A stretch of DNA of 64,000 nucleotides, taken from the NCBI GenBank assembly GCA_008921705.1, contig VFFE01007215.1, positions 4,523,959 through 4,587,958 of the forward strand, read 5' to 3'. The translations under genes were made by a program, and so were the position numbers. The notes beneath the pieces were generated by a model. It was not told where the DNA came from and searched no databases. It saw only the letters and a program-made list of their open reading frames with translations. Positions 23,161-35,810 of this stretch are shown here, piece after piece; within the stretch, counting starts at the first letter, position 1; each line of letters begins with the position of its first letter. The DNA comes from Burhinus oedicnemus. Taxonomy: Eukaryota > Chordata > Aves > Charadriiformes > Burhinidae.

Positions 23161-24400
23161 CATAGAATCAAAGAATGGTTTGGGTTGGAAGGGACCTTAA
23201 AGATCATCTAGTTCCAATTCCCTTGCCATGGACAGGGGCACCTTCCACTAGACCACGTTACTCCTTTGAGTAACCCATCCAGCCTGGCCTTGGACACTTC
23301 CAGGGATGGGGCATCCACAACTTGTCTGGGCAACCTGTTCCAGTGCCTCACCACCCTCACAGTAAAGAATTTCTTCCTAATATCTAATCTGAATCTACCC
23401 TCTTTCAGTTTAAAACTGTTACCCCTCGTCCTATCACTACACTTTCTGACAGAGTCCCTCCCCATCTTTCCTGTAGGCCCCCTTTAAATACTGGAAGGCT
23501 GCCATACGGTATCCCTGGAGCCTTCTCTTCTCCAAGCTGAACAACCTCAACTCTCTCAGCCTGTCCTCATAGCAGAGGTGCTCCAGCCCTCTGATCAGCT
23601 TTGTGGCCCTCCTCTGGACTTGTTCCAACAGGTCCATGTCCTTCTTATGTTGGGGGCCCCAGAGCTGGATGCAGTACTCCAGGTGGGGTCTCATGAGAGC
23701 AGAGTAGAGGGGCAGAATCACCTCCCTGGACCTGGTGGCCATGCTTCTTTTGATGCAGCCCAGGATATGGTTGGCTTTCTGGGCACATTGACAGGTCATA
23801 ATGAGCTTCTCATCCACCAACACCCCCAACTCCTTCTCCTCAGGGCTGCTCTCAATCCATTCTCTGCCCAGCCTGTATTTGTGCTTGGGATTGCCCCAAC
23901 CCATGTGCAAGACCTTGCACTTGGCCTTCTTGAACTTCATGAGGCTGGCATGGGTCTACTTCTCAAGGCTGTCCAGGTCCCTCTGGATGGCATCCCTTCC
24001 CTCCAGTGTGTCATCTGCACCACACAGCTTGGTGTTGTTGGCAAACTTGCTGAGAGTGCACTCACTCCCACTGTCCGTGTTGCCAACAAAGTTGTTAAAC
24101 AGCACCAGTCCCAATTCCAACCCCTGAGGAATGCCACTCGTCACTGGTCTCCACTTGGACATCAAGCCATTGACCGCAACTCTTTGAGTGCAACCATCCA
24201 GCCAATTCCTTATCCACTGAGTGGCCCACCCATCAAATCCATGTCTCTCCAATTTAGAGGCAAGGATGTCATGCGGAAGAGTGTCCAATGCTTTGCACAA
24301 GTCCAGGAAGATGATGTCAGTCACTCTTCCCTTATCCACCAATGCTGTAACCCCGTCGCAGAAGGCCACCAGTTTGTGAGACACAGATTTCATCTTGCAA
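23161..24400 (-). pseudogene. 5'-truncated, inactive CR1 LINE with reverse-transcriptase remnant
   Basis: Read on the minus strand, this encodes the C-terminal half of the CR1 ORF2 reverse transcriptase and the complete 3' UTR, ending in octamers ATTCTTTG ATTCTATG at 23161. Palm motif A survives as FLDLCKALD (residues 29-37 of the segment starting at 24393), and motif B as SGIPQG (86-91). Motif C, normally FADD in CR1, reads FANN (117-120, bases 24034-24045), so both catalytic aspartates of that motif are lost. An in-frame TAG at 23956-23958 interrupts the frame. A frameshift near 23440-23465 separates the last coding block, which ends at 23208. The 5' end stops near 24400, so the endonuclease and N-terminal RT are missing. 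The copy cannot mobilise itself. Confidence 0.95.
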
Positions 24401-26162
24401 TATTTCCTAGTTCCACCCCTACACTGCCCACCTGAATATCTCCCAAATAGTTGAATATAAAGATGGAGAAGAGTAAGCAGAAGTATGCATTCAGGTAAAT
24501 ATTTATACCTACCAAAACAAGTACGAGGCTGTCAGATACTCTTCTTTCCCACAAATCACACCAACCAAGGAAAGAGTACAGATCTTCAATAATGTGCATT
24601 TGGGACTTGGTATATTCCAGACAACAGTGTAATAGCATCTTACTTGCACTGATTTATTTGTGCGAGTCATTTACAAGTTAAAATCTTCTGCCAGACTTGT
24701 TGCTTCCTTTAGAACTGAATAAGTCTACATAAATTATATAAAAATTCATTAATCTATTACTATCTCTTAACTATTTAACAAAAATCTCGAGAATTATTGC
24801 AAACATTTTATTTTAATAAAATAGCTTGTTACATGGGGAAAAACTGGATGAAGCAGCGGGACATGAATGGGGGGCATGACAACTTTTAGAAAATGGCTAC
24901 ATCAAGAATCCATTTTTAATAAAAAAAAATCTACAGTGGATGTATCTGCACAAACATTGATACATATTTATCTAGATATCATAGGAACTGACTTGAGGCA
25001 AAAAGATATACATCATCATTTATGGAAAGCACAAGAAGAAATTACTTCCTGATATTTAAAATCCATCTCAAGAGCAAAGAAATGCCATAAGAAAATTGCA
25101 CAAGATTTCCTCTCCTGTACATGCACAAATATTCATTCACTAATTTTTCTCCCTTTATTTGACCTTTACTTTGTTCAGATCCATGATATGGCCTTTCCTT
25201 CTCTGTTGGAGAAGGGGGACATGAAGCCAAACAGGGTAACACTTGAAGTTCCTGATGTGTAGTTCTTACAGATGTTTCCATTTTCTATCAGTTTTTATAT
25301 TTATATGAGAAAGAAATGGACTAGCAACCTGAGCACAGTACTAACAACACTAAATCCTTCAAAACAATTTTTTTGGCTATTCTCTTCCTTTTGTACAAAC
25401 AGAGGGAACACAAGCCCTGTGAGTGAGTCTCTCTGTTATCTGGAGACTGGGCCTTTACTACTAAACACACATGCCCCTAGCTGGGAAACCATCCAGGAAA
25501 GTCTTGGGAAATAGAAATTCTCCATCCTCAGAAAGCAGCCTTATGCCCATGAGTGTAAAGGATGCCCCAGCTTGTAATTATCTTTGCCAACAGCATCAGC
25601 TTTCATTCAAAGAGTTATTAGGTGCAACAGTCAAAGTTGGCCAACAAGATAGCAAGGTATTTGTGGGTTCACCCAGTAAAAAGGAAAAGCTGCCCAAAAT
25701 CTATCTCATATAATTTTACACACATTCAGATACACCACACATCCCCCATAAATCTCTGCATGTGGTTCACCATTCTCATAACATGCTGTTTAGGAATGGC
25801 AGACTTTCCAATACTTGCTGAATTGCTATTTAAAACACTGATTTAAACACCTGCAAAGATGTTTAGAACAAAATTTAAATTTCTATTTTAATATAAATGC
25901 AATTTTATGATACATTAAAAGACAGCAGTAGTGTCTTTAGAAGCTGTATACTTGGATAAGGGGTGGGGACTTAAATAAGGTTACATGCTTATGCAACTTA
26001 CAGCAACTACTAAAACGGTTATGGATGTAGTCTACATAGATAATGTTTAGGAATGAAGGTCAGAATGTAGATAACATATATAAGCATAGCAGGAAGATCA
26101 GAAAAATCATATACCAAATTTTCTCCCAGCTAGTGCACAAAAGTGGAAGTTGCATATGGGGG
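24401..26162. other. Non-genic DNA
   Basis: Short frames at 24390-24638, 24867-25052, 25042-25281, 25272-25514, 25471-25713 and 25622-25846 show no domains. No repeat family is seen downstream of the CR1 boundary. Confidence 0.5.
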
Positions 26163-26180
26163 AAAAAAAAAAAAAAAAAA
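26163..26180. repeat. Poly-A run (A18)
   Basis: A pure A run flanked by GGGGG on the left and GAC on the right. No AATAAA lies at the expected distance upstream, so I do not call a retrocopy. Confidence 0.85.
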
Positions 26181-27161
26181 GACAAAACCCACACCCTGCA
26201 GTTATAATGCTTGGGGAGAGCAAGCACTGGCGAGCCTTTCCACCCAGAAGAAGGAGAAGAACTGCTGCCAGCCCCGCACAGCGGAGCTCTCTGACCAGGA
26301 CAAGAACAGAGGAAGGGCTGGGTGGCACAGGGCTCTGGCAAGGTGGGAGCCACAGCTCTCTGATCATCAGCTCCCTCTCCTGCTCAATGCTCTCTGGCCC
26401 CTCCTGGAACTGAGGGGACAAAGCAGCAGGCTGCGTTCTTGCCATTCCCCTACCTGCATCTTATTTTGTATAAAAAAGAGCAGATGGAAGTTAAGACTCA
26501 TTGGAAGGAGCTGAATTTCTTCCTAGACAGCTGCTAAAGGAAGGTTAGCAACCTTCTTTACATACAGACACACAAGAACACATGCACACCCCTCAAACCC
26601 AACATACAGTCTAGCATTAGGTAGCACTATCCCTCCAAGGCAGCGCATTCCTGCAGAGCTTGAAAAGGGGGAGAAAATTTCCACCATGCTGCAAGCACTG
26701 TCCCCTTTTTCACTGTCTTTCACAGCACATGTGGGTAGAAGTCCCTGGTTAAAAGCATACTTTTAGCATGCATATAAAAGAAAATCCTTCCAGGAATGGT
26801 GATTATTGACTTGCCGTTTAAAAGAAAATGGAGAGCAACTGAAGCGAGATAGGAGTTATATTGTGGATCAAAGCCACATCAGACACAACTCACTGCAGGG
26901 GGCTGGAGGCTATGCCAAAGCATCAGCGATGGACGAGAGATTTTCTTAGTATGAGCCCTAGCAAAAAAATTTTTTTTTAAAAAAGACCTGAAAGTGAATA
27001 GGCAGAAAGCTGATGTAAAAACCTGATTCACTAAGGGCATGGGCTCAGAAACAGCAGTTTGGTTTATATTCTTGCCCTTTCCTGCTCACAAAGAGCAGGG
27101 AACGTACCCACATAATAACTGATAACAGAGCTCATAAAAAGGAACCCAGGAACGTTCCATT
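26181..27161. other. GC-richer non-genic patch then unique DNA
   Basis: Four frames overlap on both strands between 26060 and 26514, which signals composition and not coding. The interval 26515-27161 holds nothing recognisable. Confidence 0.45.
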
Positions 27162-27623
27162 TTGGAGGAATTGTTTCGGAAAATTGGAAGTACTGACTTA
27201 AAGGCTTATGGCTGTCAAGGTGCCTTCTTCACTTGCAGGCTGGTCTCTCCAGTGCCAGCAGATGAAAGGATATTCAGTTCATGCTCTGAGCAGCACCTCC
27301 ATTTCCTCCGGGTCTCCTGGAGCTCCCACACTCAGCCAAACCTCTTTGCATCTTTTGGCATCTCAGGCACCTACGGGATGGTGGATTATGGAATTGTCTT
27401 TGGAGGAGGGAGACAAGTTGTTCTTTATCTACTATACGACAGCCTTTTTATACAGATGGTGGGGATTACAGTATTACTCACATCCACTTTTGGCCTTGTA
27501 AAATGTGACTCAAAAAGCAGTATTGTAGGCAGGGAGACTGGCAGCTATTGTAGTCATCCCATAATATTTTGCATCAACACCTTACTAAAACTCCCTGGTA
27601 TACACAGTATGATAGAGGAGTGA
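27162..27623 (+). other. Unsupported 153-codon open reading frame
   Basis: This frame opens at a TTG; no ATG initiates it. It contains a hydrophobic stretch in its second half (residues about 86-107), which could pass for a membrane segment. I recognise no family, see no Kozak-type ATG, CpG promoter or splice structure, and the length is attainable by chance in 64 kb. I list it so it can be searched, not as a gene. Confidence 0.1.
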
Positions 27624-30303
27624 ATTCTGAGGTGTTTCAGTGACCTTTTAGGACATTCATCCAGACAAGGCAGGGCCACCACTGCTCTCTCTGTACCCGC
27701 ATGACCTGGCTTCCTCCCACAGGAGACCCTGGTGCGCAGGGCATGTGCCTGACCCATCGGCTGCAACACAGGTGCTATTTTCCCCTTAGGTAACATGTTT
27801 TCTGAGATCGTGTCAGCGACATCTTGAAATACTGTTGTTTATTACCAAAAAACACGCCATCACTTTTTTTCTTTTCTTTTGGGGCTGAAAAGGAACCATG
27901 TTAACATTTCACAAAGGATTCACACAGCTCTCAGTAATGTTCCCCATCTCATTACCAAAACTGACATTTGTTAATTAGTAACTCAAAAGATTGATAAATG
28001 GTCAATTGGAAATAAAGTTGTTTCTTAGAAAAGAAGCTGGTGCCAAACTAAATGCTTCTAAGCTTCCTGATCATTAGAAATGAGAGTTACCTAAATTCCT
28101 ATTTTACTTGCAACCTTTATCGTTATAATAGGCAGATCCAAGATAGCCTGAACTCTGTAGGACTTAAAATCTGAGTCCAAATCCAAATATCACAGCATCT
28201 GCCTATCTCTGTTTCTCATGAGTTTGAAGTCATCAGCCTTTGAGATAATTTTTCACAGCAGACCCAAAATGAAGCATCAGACCTGGCCCTTGCAGGAAAG
28301 CAGAATAGATCAGACTATGGCCGGTAGATATTGGCAGAAGTGCTAATGAGAGACCGTCACAGCTCACATTATCTGCTGGGACAGATAAAGCAAACCCACT
28401 GGCACAAAAAGGTGGGGAGGGAGGAAGAGGTAACGGTAAGAAAAGGATTAAAAATTAAGCAGAAGTATATTTATACCTATAAGAATAATGCTTGCTTATG
28501 CATATACATATGAAAGTTCACAATAGCATATTTAATCATTTTGCTAAAAGTTTTGGGGGGTCAGTTCAGGTCACAGAGCAGAGATTCAGTCAGCACAGAG
28601 TGGAGAAAAGCTTGTAGGAAAGGGAAACAAAAAAGTCGAGCGAAAAGAGAGTGTTTCACTTTTTTGGGAGGAATTCTGAAAAGAGCTGGCTAAGATAAGA
28701 GAGCTAATGCAACCTGACTTCTTCATTTCTTATTAATGTGGAGCAAAAAGTGTAATGAGGATATGTGAGAGATTACAACAAACACATTACAGGGGCACCT
28801 AGGAGAGAGAGAAAATCCCTGAATCGCTTGCCAAGTAGATAAGGAAGCTTTGATATAAAAATAGCAATGAATATCAGCTACAGATGTTCAGTACCTTTGT
28901 TCCTCTACCAAAGAAAAGCCCATCAAGTGAGGGCTGGTATTTCCAGTTTCATGTCTGATAACAGATCTACCTCGAAATGAGAGCTCAGGCACTGGGGCAC
29001 AGCTCACTGTACTGAATTTTGCCTATACTCACAGCCTTTATAATAATACCCTGTCCTTCTACACGCAGCAAAATAAAATTGAATCCTATCAAACAGAAAG
29101 TTAAAAAGGAAACAGAGGTCAAAGCTTCTGTTTTCGGCAATGTGCTTCAGCAGTGGCCATACGCCAAAAAGAGTAATCGCTGGAATGCTGTGCTCTGCGC
29201 TGGGACAGCACTGCTCAGTGAAAGGGGAGGGCAGAGCAGGACCTCGTTGCTTCTGGCGGCACAGGATGACCAGGGCTTCAGCCCAGCTCACAGAGAAACC
29301 CAGGAAAGACAGAGAGAGAAAATGCCACTCCATGGAAGAGAAAAGTGGCATTGGTGCATAAAAGCTTCTGGAGTTTTTTTCAGCAGCAGCAGCAATCTCC
29401 CCTAGGCTCTCCTAAGGGCAGCATTTTGGCCTCTAAATGTCCAAATATTTAGCTGTGCCATCCCATGCTCTCCAGGATTCTTCACAGTTGACCGGGAAGA
29501 TGAGGAAGCGCAGGTATGTCTCCACCAGCCCTGTGGTCTCTCCGCACTGAGTGACCTCTCTGCCAGCCCACCCTGCAGAAGTTTAATTTTCCCTGTTATG
29601 CTGCCATGTCAAAATGAGAGGGAATTGTGTGTGTGGAACCACTCTGGCAGCCACGTTACCCTGGTAGAAGTCAAAAATAAGCTTCTGCTGTGTCCAACAT
29701 AACAGAATTGAGCTTTGGGGTAATGAGTAATATGGTACCATCGTTTTCATTATGCATTTTCAGAACTTTCACTTTAATATCGCAATATATTCCCCAGAGC
29801 ACAAGACAACAGTTTTCAAACCAAATAGAATTAATAAGGCTGGGTAAAGTTTGCATCTTTCAATATTGCAGTTCCTGTGAGAAGATATGTTTATGTTCAG
29901 CAGGCTGAATACTACAAAAAACATTCATTTTTACCATATCACTTCAGCTGAGCTTGGGGTAAAGACTACCAAAATTGTGTGCTTTGCTTATTGTAACTAA
30001 TAGTCTAGCTAGCAAAGAACTTTAGTTGTGTGTTCCAAATGTCTTCATTTTGTGCACTCTTTAAACATATATACATGTGCCAGCATATTTCACAGACCTT
30101 TTGATGTTTTATTATCTCTGTATGTGGGTGGTTTGGTTCCAGCTATAGTTTGAAGTGCAAATTTGCCTCTCAGTTTTCCTATGTGAAGGTTAAAAATACA
30201 GTCAGGAAGCAGACCCCACACATTTTTTTCTGGGTTTCCAAAGCAAAAATCTCAAACAAAGCCCTTTTCTTTGAACATTTGCATTGTATTTAAAAAATTT
30301 TTT
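27624..30303. other. Non-genic DNA
   Basis: No gene or repeat is recognised. Opposed frames at 29004-29351 (minus), 29019-29405 and 29140-29361 (plus) overlap one another on a GC-richer patch and are not supported. Confidence 0.5.
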
Positions 30304-30370
30304 AAAAAGAAAAAAAAAAAAAACAAAACAACAAAACGAACAAACAAAACCAAAACAAAACAAAAAAACC
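30304..30370. repeat. A-rich (CAAAA)n-like simple repeat
   Basis: About 65 bp of A-rich sequence with regularly spaced single C residues. It begins as a near-pure A run and degrades into CAAAA/CAAA units, as old poly-A tails often do. No retroelement body is identifiable upstream. Confidence 0.75.
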
Positions 30371-31111
30371 CCTAACAATCAGCTGTTAAATAAATATAGG
30401 GAGTTTCAGGGCCCACTGTCCCTAGATATTTCTCCATATCCCTGAAGCATTAGTCGTAATGCCTGCCCTGTTAAAAAGCTCTTGGGAGCAACAGGTATAG
30501 CAGCAAAAGGAATCACGATGGGCTGGAGATTAACTCGGCACCTGCCATTTTCAGCCCACCGTGCACTTCTGGTGCTTTGCATCTTATTGTGACTCATATG
30601 GAAATGAAGACATGGATCCCACACAGAGCTTTACTTTAAAAATCAAACATAACATCATCTATTTATTAAATGAGCATTTCCATCTGACATACTGAAAACA
30701 AATGTGAGAGTGTTAGCTATGAGTTATTTTTCATTCTTTATTTGGTGTTGTGCAAAGCAGGACATTATTTTCCCCATTCTGCTGGTCCATCGGTCAATGG
30801 CAGCAGCAAACACTACAACAAGGCTCCTGGGAATTTGGCTGTCTGGTGGATTTTTGCAACCATACTAGCTGTGCTGCACATGCCAGTGAAGAGAGAAGGA
30901 GGCAACATTTTATTTGAGTCTTTTGTTCTCTATGTCTGAAAAACTTAGGAGGGTTTTCTAGATTTTTCTATGGAAATTAACGTTTAAAAGTAATTCCAGA
31001 TCTCTCAAGCTTTAAGTGCTGTTATGAAGACTAGAAAGGGCTAAAGGGAGCTTGCTGACTTTTAAAATTAACACCTTTTTAACAGATGAAAAGTTGCATA
31101 AGGGTCTTTCC
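30371..31111. other. Non-genic DNA
   Basis: Nothing recognised. The small frames at 30406-30624 (minus) and 30742-30939 (plus) have no support. Confidence 0.5.
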
Positions 31112-31330
31112 AGGAAACGGGGTACAAGCGGAGGGACCAGACTGCGCCGGGGAGGGGTGGTACTGCCCCTCGGCCAGCTGGGCTGAGCTAGCTTGAAGCA
31201 GCCTGGCAAACGTTTGCGGCTGGTGCAGAGCGGTTGCTGTGCAACGAAGGGCAGCATGGAGAAAAGTGTGGTTTGCTCAGTCAAATTTTCTCCTCGCGAT
31301 GGTCTCGAGGCACTTTGTGCCACGTATAGT
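31112..31330. promoter_or_regulatory. CpG-rich islet in CpG-poor DNA
   Basis: I count 13 CpG dinucleotides between 31118 and 31324, whereas the flanks have very few. G+C is also visibly raised. Such an islet can mark an unmethylated promoter or enhancer, or a comparatively recent insertion that has not yet lost its CpGs. The minus-strand frame at 31012-31419 (135 codons) spans it but has no recognised domain. It falls short of the usual 500-bp length for a CpG island. No TATA box or exon is evident. Confidence 0.3.
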
Positions 31331-34300
31331 CCTGTATTACTGCAGTAACCTTGTGAAGAAGTTGAACCTCTCATTGAAACAGTCAGACATTGAGAGAAAG
31401 GAGAATTCAAGAATCTCAAGGTGCTGCTTTTTAAGCTTAATGAGAACAGACAAAAGTGTGATTTTCAGGTTGCGGATGCTCCTTTTAATGGTAGCAGATT
31501 AGAGCTGAAGCAGTAGCTGCAAACGAGTGGTTATAACTGACCTGATCCCATACTGTTGATATGCTGTACCTTTCCCAGATGGTGGCTCTTCTGCTGCTGC
31601 TAAGCATAAGAAAGCTAGGTGCAAAACTGATGATAAGGTGGGGGGTTATTTAATCCTTGCTGGCCAACGGTAATAAGATTCTTAATCCACCAAACGCTAC
31701 CACGACAGAGGTGAATTCAATCTGTGGATTGGTCTTTCCTTTAGTCCTTTGGATTCATTTTGCTTTGTTAATATTCTTAACCCTTTCCCCGGGGACAGCC
31801 TTTCCTTTCCTTCTTTTCCAGCTTTGTGACCCCTTGTCCTTTGCTTACACGACTTCCTTTTTTCTTTTGCCACTGCTCTGTACATAGCTTACTGAGACCT
31901 TCTTTCTCTTTCTCTCCGCTCTCTTTCAGCCTGATACAAGCTCTGTGTTTCCCAGGTAGCCTGAACCATAAGAGTGTGTCTTTTCATTTGTGGGAGATAT
32001 GAAATATTAAAACCAACATTTCCTTGCTTCACTCTCAGTAAGAGCTTAAAGGAGCTGTTACAAGGATTATTTTTTCTCTACTTACTGGAAAACAAAGATA
32101 AAATTGTAGCTTTCAAGTAGGTCATTTAATCTTAGAACATTTAATTGTGAGGTTGCCAGCCATGATTTGATTTCTCATCTTCTTTTGTTCCAAGGTTACA
32201 AACCTTCCAATTCATTTATATTTATAAACAATGTTCCCACTATATTACATGCATGGATTATTAGGAACACCTCCCAGTAGAGTACTGTCAACTTTTTATA
32301 CATAATTAATTAAAAGCCTCAAAGTTACCTTTTATCAAACTTTCACAGAGGTTTAGCATATCAGAAATCTCAAACTGAAAGAACTCTATTTAGACCAAAG
32401 GGCTATCCAGCTTACCCAAGTAAGGAAATACTCTTTATTTCATGGGATTTTAAAAAAAAAAAAAAAAAAAAGGGATTAAAGCCAAAGTGGAAATCACCTA
32501 GGGCAAAATGTGGTTGCACTGATAACAGAATTATATTTCACAGTAAAGGGAGCCAAACCCTGGCTCTAATTAACAGCCCACTTCTGATGAAATAAGTCAA
32601 AAGAGAAAACTGCTAGCCCAAAACTATGATCTTACCTGCAAAAGAATTGAGGTGGGAGTAATAACTGACCCCTAATGGTTTAAGTGCTTATAAATCATCC
32701 GTGAGAGGGAAAAAGACTGGAAATGCAAAGCTCTGCCTATCTGCGTGGCTGTTGCTTTTTACAGTAGTTCCTCAAAAGCAAATTGAGCCTTTCAGCTTCA
32801 AATTAACTTGCAAAACTTTGAATTGGAGGCCAGGTCAATCTCACACAGGCCCTGTGCATGTGGGAGTCCACACGTTATCATCCCAATTTCATACTTACCA
32901 TGTGCAGCATGCGTGAGTAGGTCTGGGACGGCCCCGCGGCACTGGGGGTGAGCTGGCTAATAGGAGAAACTCACATTTCTCCTCACATGCCTTAAAACAG
33001 CCCTTCTTTTGTGTTTCCTTGCTAGCCTAACACATTCTGGATCTCTAACTGCAAGCTCTCTGCCAGGGGAAGTACCATGGTGAACATGATTTATAGGCAG
33101 CAAATGTCCCTTTGATTCAGACCATCGCTGGCATGTAACAAATAAATGCAAAACTCAAAAGCATGGAGCACCATGTAGCATTTTACTGAGGCTTTTGGGG
33201 CGGGGCTTGTTGCCTGTAAGAGCATTATTACTTTGCATAAATTTCGCTATGAAAGTTAAAACGTTTGGGGAACTTAAGGGCTTATTCCCTTTCTTTCCCT
33301 TACAACAAATTACCCTTGAAACCAGGCTCTGCTCTAGGGAGCAGTGCAATGAGTGCAGGAGACACTTCTCATGATTTCACAAGTTAGTGGACTGGACCCT
33401 TTCACAGAGGTGGATCATCTGCAATATGACTGATGGTTACATTCCCAGTATTCACTCCGATGGCCAGGAGATAACGTGGGCTCTGCATATGAGACGTGGA
33501 AATCTTTGAGCCAAGCTGCCAGCTCTTATAATTAACAGCAGATTGAAACCATTTCCCAGGATCAACAACTTTCTGTTTTTCAAATGCTATAAAAAGCAGC
33601 TTTGCAACATGGCTATCCGCCAAGGAGTTCTCCTTCTCCTGGTAGGTCACTGCTGGTGCGGCAGCCCTTAACTGAACAGACAGTTTCTCTCCAGAGAAAG
33701 TCATGTATTTAGTGTCTCAAATGCTAGGTTAGATGTCAGATTTAATTTGAAACCTGAGATGCTGTAATTCAGAAGAAACTCTTGGCAAAGTGTTCATGAT
33801 TAAAAAACAGGACATTGGTTTTACTAAAAGGAGTTCTCTCATTCTGCTTGATATTATCTTCAATGAGAAGTGGTTTACCTAAAATAAATTAAGAAAGCAA
33901 AGGCTAGCAGACTTTCTCTAAAGTTCTATGGTACTAAAAGACAACAAAAGTTAAAGATTCTAACGATGGAGTGCTTACTCTTATCTGCCCTCTTACCAGT
34001 GCCCAGAGCACCACTATACTGTCTATAACAGAGAAAAATTCCCCTTCCAAGAGACTGAAATTGGAATTTTGATGTAATAAGGTAGGAATGCAAATGTTAC
34101 ACTTTGCAGCATTCTGAATGAGTAATTTACTACATGAACCTTGAACACAATGGTACATTTTTTATTGCACTTATTCTAAGATGTCTGTGCGTTCCATCTG
34201 CACACATAAGTCAAAATCCACATGGCCGTTCTTACAGAAACAACTTGGTCATTTTAGAAGCTTATACTTGTTTTACTTCAGTGAATCAGCTCACCATAGT

Positions 34301-34860
34301 TTATGCATTCCCATTATACATGTCTACATCTAAGGTCCTCATCCTGGGCTTCATTTATATTTAGTGGAGATCTAGTAAATGAGTCTAGAACGTGGGCTAT
34401 CTTAACATAAAATAGATGTCTACATTTGCTCAGCTATATCATATCCTGACTTCTACCAATGATAACAACTAGATAACCAATGGCAATAGAGAGATCCCTG
34501 GGTAACTGCCTCAGATGTAGACAGAAATACTAAACACCATCACCCTGAGTTCCTGTTACAGCTCTATATACTGTCAAGCATGGATCTTTGGACTCAGAAG
34601 TTTATAGATGTAAAAAGTAACCAAACATTTTTCTTTTCTTTCAATAGATACAAAGGGAGGCTAATGTAAGGTACAACACTAGTCAAAATCGGTTATCTGT
34701 TAGTGATCTGTAGTCTTTAATGAAAATTTTCTCTCTGTGCAAGTAGCAGAAGTCACTTGAAAAGGCTTGGACATTGCCAACTTCCTTAATCATTTTCATA
34801 AAACACTGAGATTGTATGAACTGCAGTAAAAAGCATCGATTGCCACTTCAAGAGTTCTAG
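31331..34860. other. Non-genic DNA
   Basis: An A20 run lies at 32452-32471. No gene or repeat family is recognised. A short ATG frame at 33609-33671 looks superficially like a signal peptide but ends after 20 codons. Frames at 33402-33704 (minus) and 34134-34364 (plus) have no support. Confidence 0.5.
32452..32471. repeat. Poly-A run (A20)
   Basis: A pure A run between GGGATTTT and GGGATTAAAG. No polyadenylation signal lies at the right distance upstream. Confidence 0.85.
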
Positions 34861-35170
34861 TTGAAATCACAGGACACCCCCCTGCTGTCTTTCTTCATCT
34901 TGTGTGGTATCTTGCAGAAATTCTGTAAACTCATTTTCTTAAAGACAAAAATCATTGCCATTAGTGTCTTTCGAGACACCTCCTATAAATAGTTAAAATT
35001 GCCCTGCTTTACTCAGTTTAATTATTTATTTGGAGAATAATTACTTTAGATGTCAGATCCATTATCATGGAAGTTGTAAATGATCCTGAAACCAAAACCA
35101 ATGCTGTCTTCTCAAGATCAGTAACCTTAGCATTACAGACACTATTTTAATTGTTGTTTCATTGCAGAAT
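34861..35170. promoter_or_regulatory. Weak candidate conserved non-coding block
   Basis: Contains TTTAATTATTTATTTGG near 35018 and GAATAATTACTTTAG near 35035 (homeodomain and MEF2/FOX-like AT words), CCATTATCATGG near 35060, and a compact TTCG-loop hairpin at 34964-34979. No frame or repeat explains it. The call is an inference from motif density only. Confidence 0.2.
34964..34979. repeat. Perfect 6-bp hairpin with TTCG loop
   Basis: GTGTCT-TTCG-AGACAC: a six-pair stem closed on a TTCG tetraloop. UUCG loops are exceptionally stable in RNA, although the classic stable form has a C-G closing pair and here it is T-A. It is probably accidental unless conserved. Confidence 0.6.
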
Positions 35171-35724
35171 CCACATAGAATAAGAATGAAATGTGAATCT
35201 CAGACTGTCCTGAGATTAAGTTTAGAAGAGTTAAAAAAATCTACAGATAACAAGAAGTGAAGGATTTCCCATTGCAGATGCTTGTCTGTGCCTGTCAAAG
35301 TCTTGCAGAAAATAATATATCCCTCAGCAGCAGCAGAATAGGTAAAAAAAAAATAGTATTAATGGAGACATTATAAAATGTGAATATATTATGGCAGAAT
35401 ATCATTGTTAAAGCTAGAGTCAATGAACTTGAATTAATTTCTCTCCATCAAAACCTAATCCTTCCAATCATACATATGTGTGCAAAGTAGATGCCTACCA
35501 AGACCAAAACTGAACATGCTTCTTTCATTAAGAAAAGGTAAAATTTGTTTATTAAATTTATTAAATATTCAATTCATTTCTTGATAGTTTGCATACATCT
35601 GCCCAGTTCTGTGAAACATCAACCTTGCCCACCTCTCAGAAGGACACTGAACTTTTTCACTAAACATATTGTTGCTGTTAAGCACTTTCACAATGCTCAT
35701 CTCCTGTCAGTGATCAGGAGAACA
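35171..35724. other. Non-genic AT-rich DNA
   Basis: Nothing recognised. Confidence 0.5.
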
Positions 35725-35810
35725 TGTGGACTGGGTCAGACCAAAGTTCTGCCCAACCCACTAACCTATCTCCAGTAACAGCTGAAGGCAGATGGCCAGG
35801 GGAGAGCTGA
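35725..35810 (+). mobile_element. Ancient amniote interspersed repeat fragment
   Basis: GGACTGGGTCAGACCAAAGT followed by CTGCCCAACCCACTAACCTA and then TCTCCAGTAACAGC parallels a repeat tail common in reptile and bird genomes (ACTGGGTCAGACCAAAGGTC, CATCTAGCCCAGTATCCTGT, CTCCGACAGTGGCC). The block order matches and divergence is high. I believe it belongs to a CR1-related LINE, but I cannot fix the subfamily. Confidence 0.5.

Noticed and set aside
23578..24435. 285-codon plus-strand open frame, the longest in the window
   Set aside because: It is the antisense of the CR1 reverse-transcriptase remnant and is not a gene.
26060..26514. Five overlapping frames next to a poly-A run, as a possible retrogene
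   Set aside because: The frames include both strands, the A18 run lies at the wrong end for the longest plus frame, and there is no polyadenylation signal.
33592..33671. TATAAAA followed by an ATG in good context encoding a Leu-rich start, like a secreted-protein first exon
   Set aside because: The frame ends after 20 codons, and the TATA-to-ATG distance of about 20 bp leaves no room for a transcription start. A donor-like GTAGGT is weak. It looks accidental.
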